NCBI GenBank assembly: GCA_051010055.1 | Contig: JBPCVY010000285.1 | Span: 1 to 6,766 of the forward strand | Reading direction: 5' to 3' | Length of the DNA: 6,766 bases | DNA from: CAJQND01 sp051010055 | GTDB taxonomy: Bacteria > Pseudomonadota > Alphaproteobacteria > Rhizobiales > CAJQND01 | The notes under the pieces: generated by a model | Database searches by the model: none | Seen by the model: the letters and a program-made list of their open reading frames with translations, nothing else | Told to the model about the DNA's origin: nothing | Program-made: the position numbers and the translations under genes | Shown: positions 6,571-6,766 of the stretch, piece by piece | Position numbering within the stretch: the stretch's first letter is position 1 | Layout of the letters: the number at the start of each line of letters is the position of its first letter

Positions 6571-6591
6571 CTTGAGGCCCGTTGGGCCAAG
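6571..6591. repeat. GC-rich hairpin in the comM-kinase gap
   Basis: GGCCC (6576-6580) and GGGCC (6584-6588) pair around a GTT loop. CTT and AAG extend the stem beyond a two-base bulge. The hairpin lies about 80 bases downstream of the comM-like stop on the minus strand. No run of T follows on either strand, so it is not a clear intrinsic terminator. AGGGCTTG occurs on both sides (6567-6574 and 6595-6602). Confidence 0.3.
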
Positions 6592-6670
6592 GCAAGGGCT
6601 TGTAAATGAGGCCTGGCCGTTAAGGGGTGAGCCCGATTTGCCTGATCAGTGCTGTGCTTGCGGCGGTGCT

Positions 6671-6766
6671 TCAGGCTACCGCGGAAATAATTGGTTTTTT
6701 TTCACGCAAAACCCGCCGGTAAGAAATGGCCTCGGCAATGTGCATGCGCCCGACACTTTCACGGCC
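6671..6766 (-). CDS. comM: ComM/YifB-type Mg-chelatase-like AAA ATPase, C-terminal end (cut by window edge)
   Basis: On the minus strand, 31 codons run from the window edge to TGA at 6673-6671. They read GRESVGRMHIAEAISYRR and end VLREKKPIISAVA. The pattern (G)xxxVGRxHIAEAxSYRR is how YifB/ComM proteins end, after the RVARTIADL segment that would lie just outside the window. ComM is a hexameric AAA+ helicase promoting branch migration of heteroduplex DNA during natural transformation; in many alphaproteobacteria the role is not tested. The tail after SYRR is about 13 residues and has no recognisable motif. Only this short end is visible, so the call rests on one motif plus the absence of a competing reading. 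It is the first of three leftward genes, about 220 bases upstream of the kinase start. Confidence 0.7.
   Translation of the reverse strand, partial: GRESVGRMHIAEAISYRRVLREKKPIISAVA

Noticed and set aside
6576..6588. GGCCC-GTT-GGGCC hairpin as intrinsic terminator of the comM-like gene
   Set aside because: No T-run follows on either strand and it lies about 80 bases past the stop codon.
6572..6766. Plus-strand open frame from TTG 6572 to the window edge, with a CxxC-like CCACGG stretch
   Set aside because: Its right end is antisense to the comM-like coding end, it has no ATG start or properly spaced ribosome site, and the translation resembles nothing I know.

Overview
The window looks like an ordinary, vertically inherited chromosomal segment from an alphaproteobacterium, most likely of the Hyphomicrobiales or a close relative. 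The basis is the gene order (hrcA divergent from rph, followed by rdgB and hemW), an OlsB-type ornithine lipid acyltransferase gene, and protein sequences that read like alphaproteobacterial members of their families. Base composition is moderately GC-rich and even. I see no insertion sequence, phage gene, tRNA, rRNA or CRISPR array.

Left part: positions 1-171 hold the first 57 codons of hrcA, read leftwards and cut by the window edge. A gap of about 150 bases follows, with what look like back-to-back promoters. Rightwards from there runs a compact operon: rph (RNase PH, 326-1039), a VOC/glyoxalase-fold gene (1059-1475), rdgB (non-canonical purine NTP pyrophosphatase, 1475-2098) and hemW (radical-SAM-type heme chaperone, 2085-3245). 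The genes are 19 bases apart or overlap. The VOC gene is broken by one in-frame TAA at codon 47, while the family-like sequence continues in the same frame to its natural end.

Right part: three genes read leftwards and converge on hemW. At the right edge lie the last 31 codons of a ComM/YifB-type Mg-chelatase-like AAA ATPase gene. About 220 noncoding bases later comes a membrane-anchored hybrid histidine kinase (two TM segments, PAS, HisKA, HATPase, a degenerate receiver-like segment, and an intact receiver). It is followed by an OlsB-family GNAT acyltransferase gene with a strong Shine-Dalgarno and possibly its own promoter. olsB and hemW converge tail to tail across 23 bases with no visible hairpin terminator.

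The left operon combines RNA 3'-end processing, nucleotide-pool cleaning and heme delivery. The right group places a signalling kinase directly upstream of a membrane-lipid enzyme, so a regulatory link is possible but unproven. I found no sign of an undescribed system. The points most worth a second look are the nonsense codon in the VOC gene, the degenerate receiver of the kinase, and the kinase-olsB arrangement.
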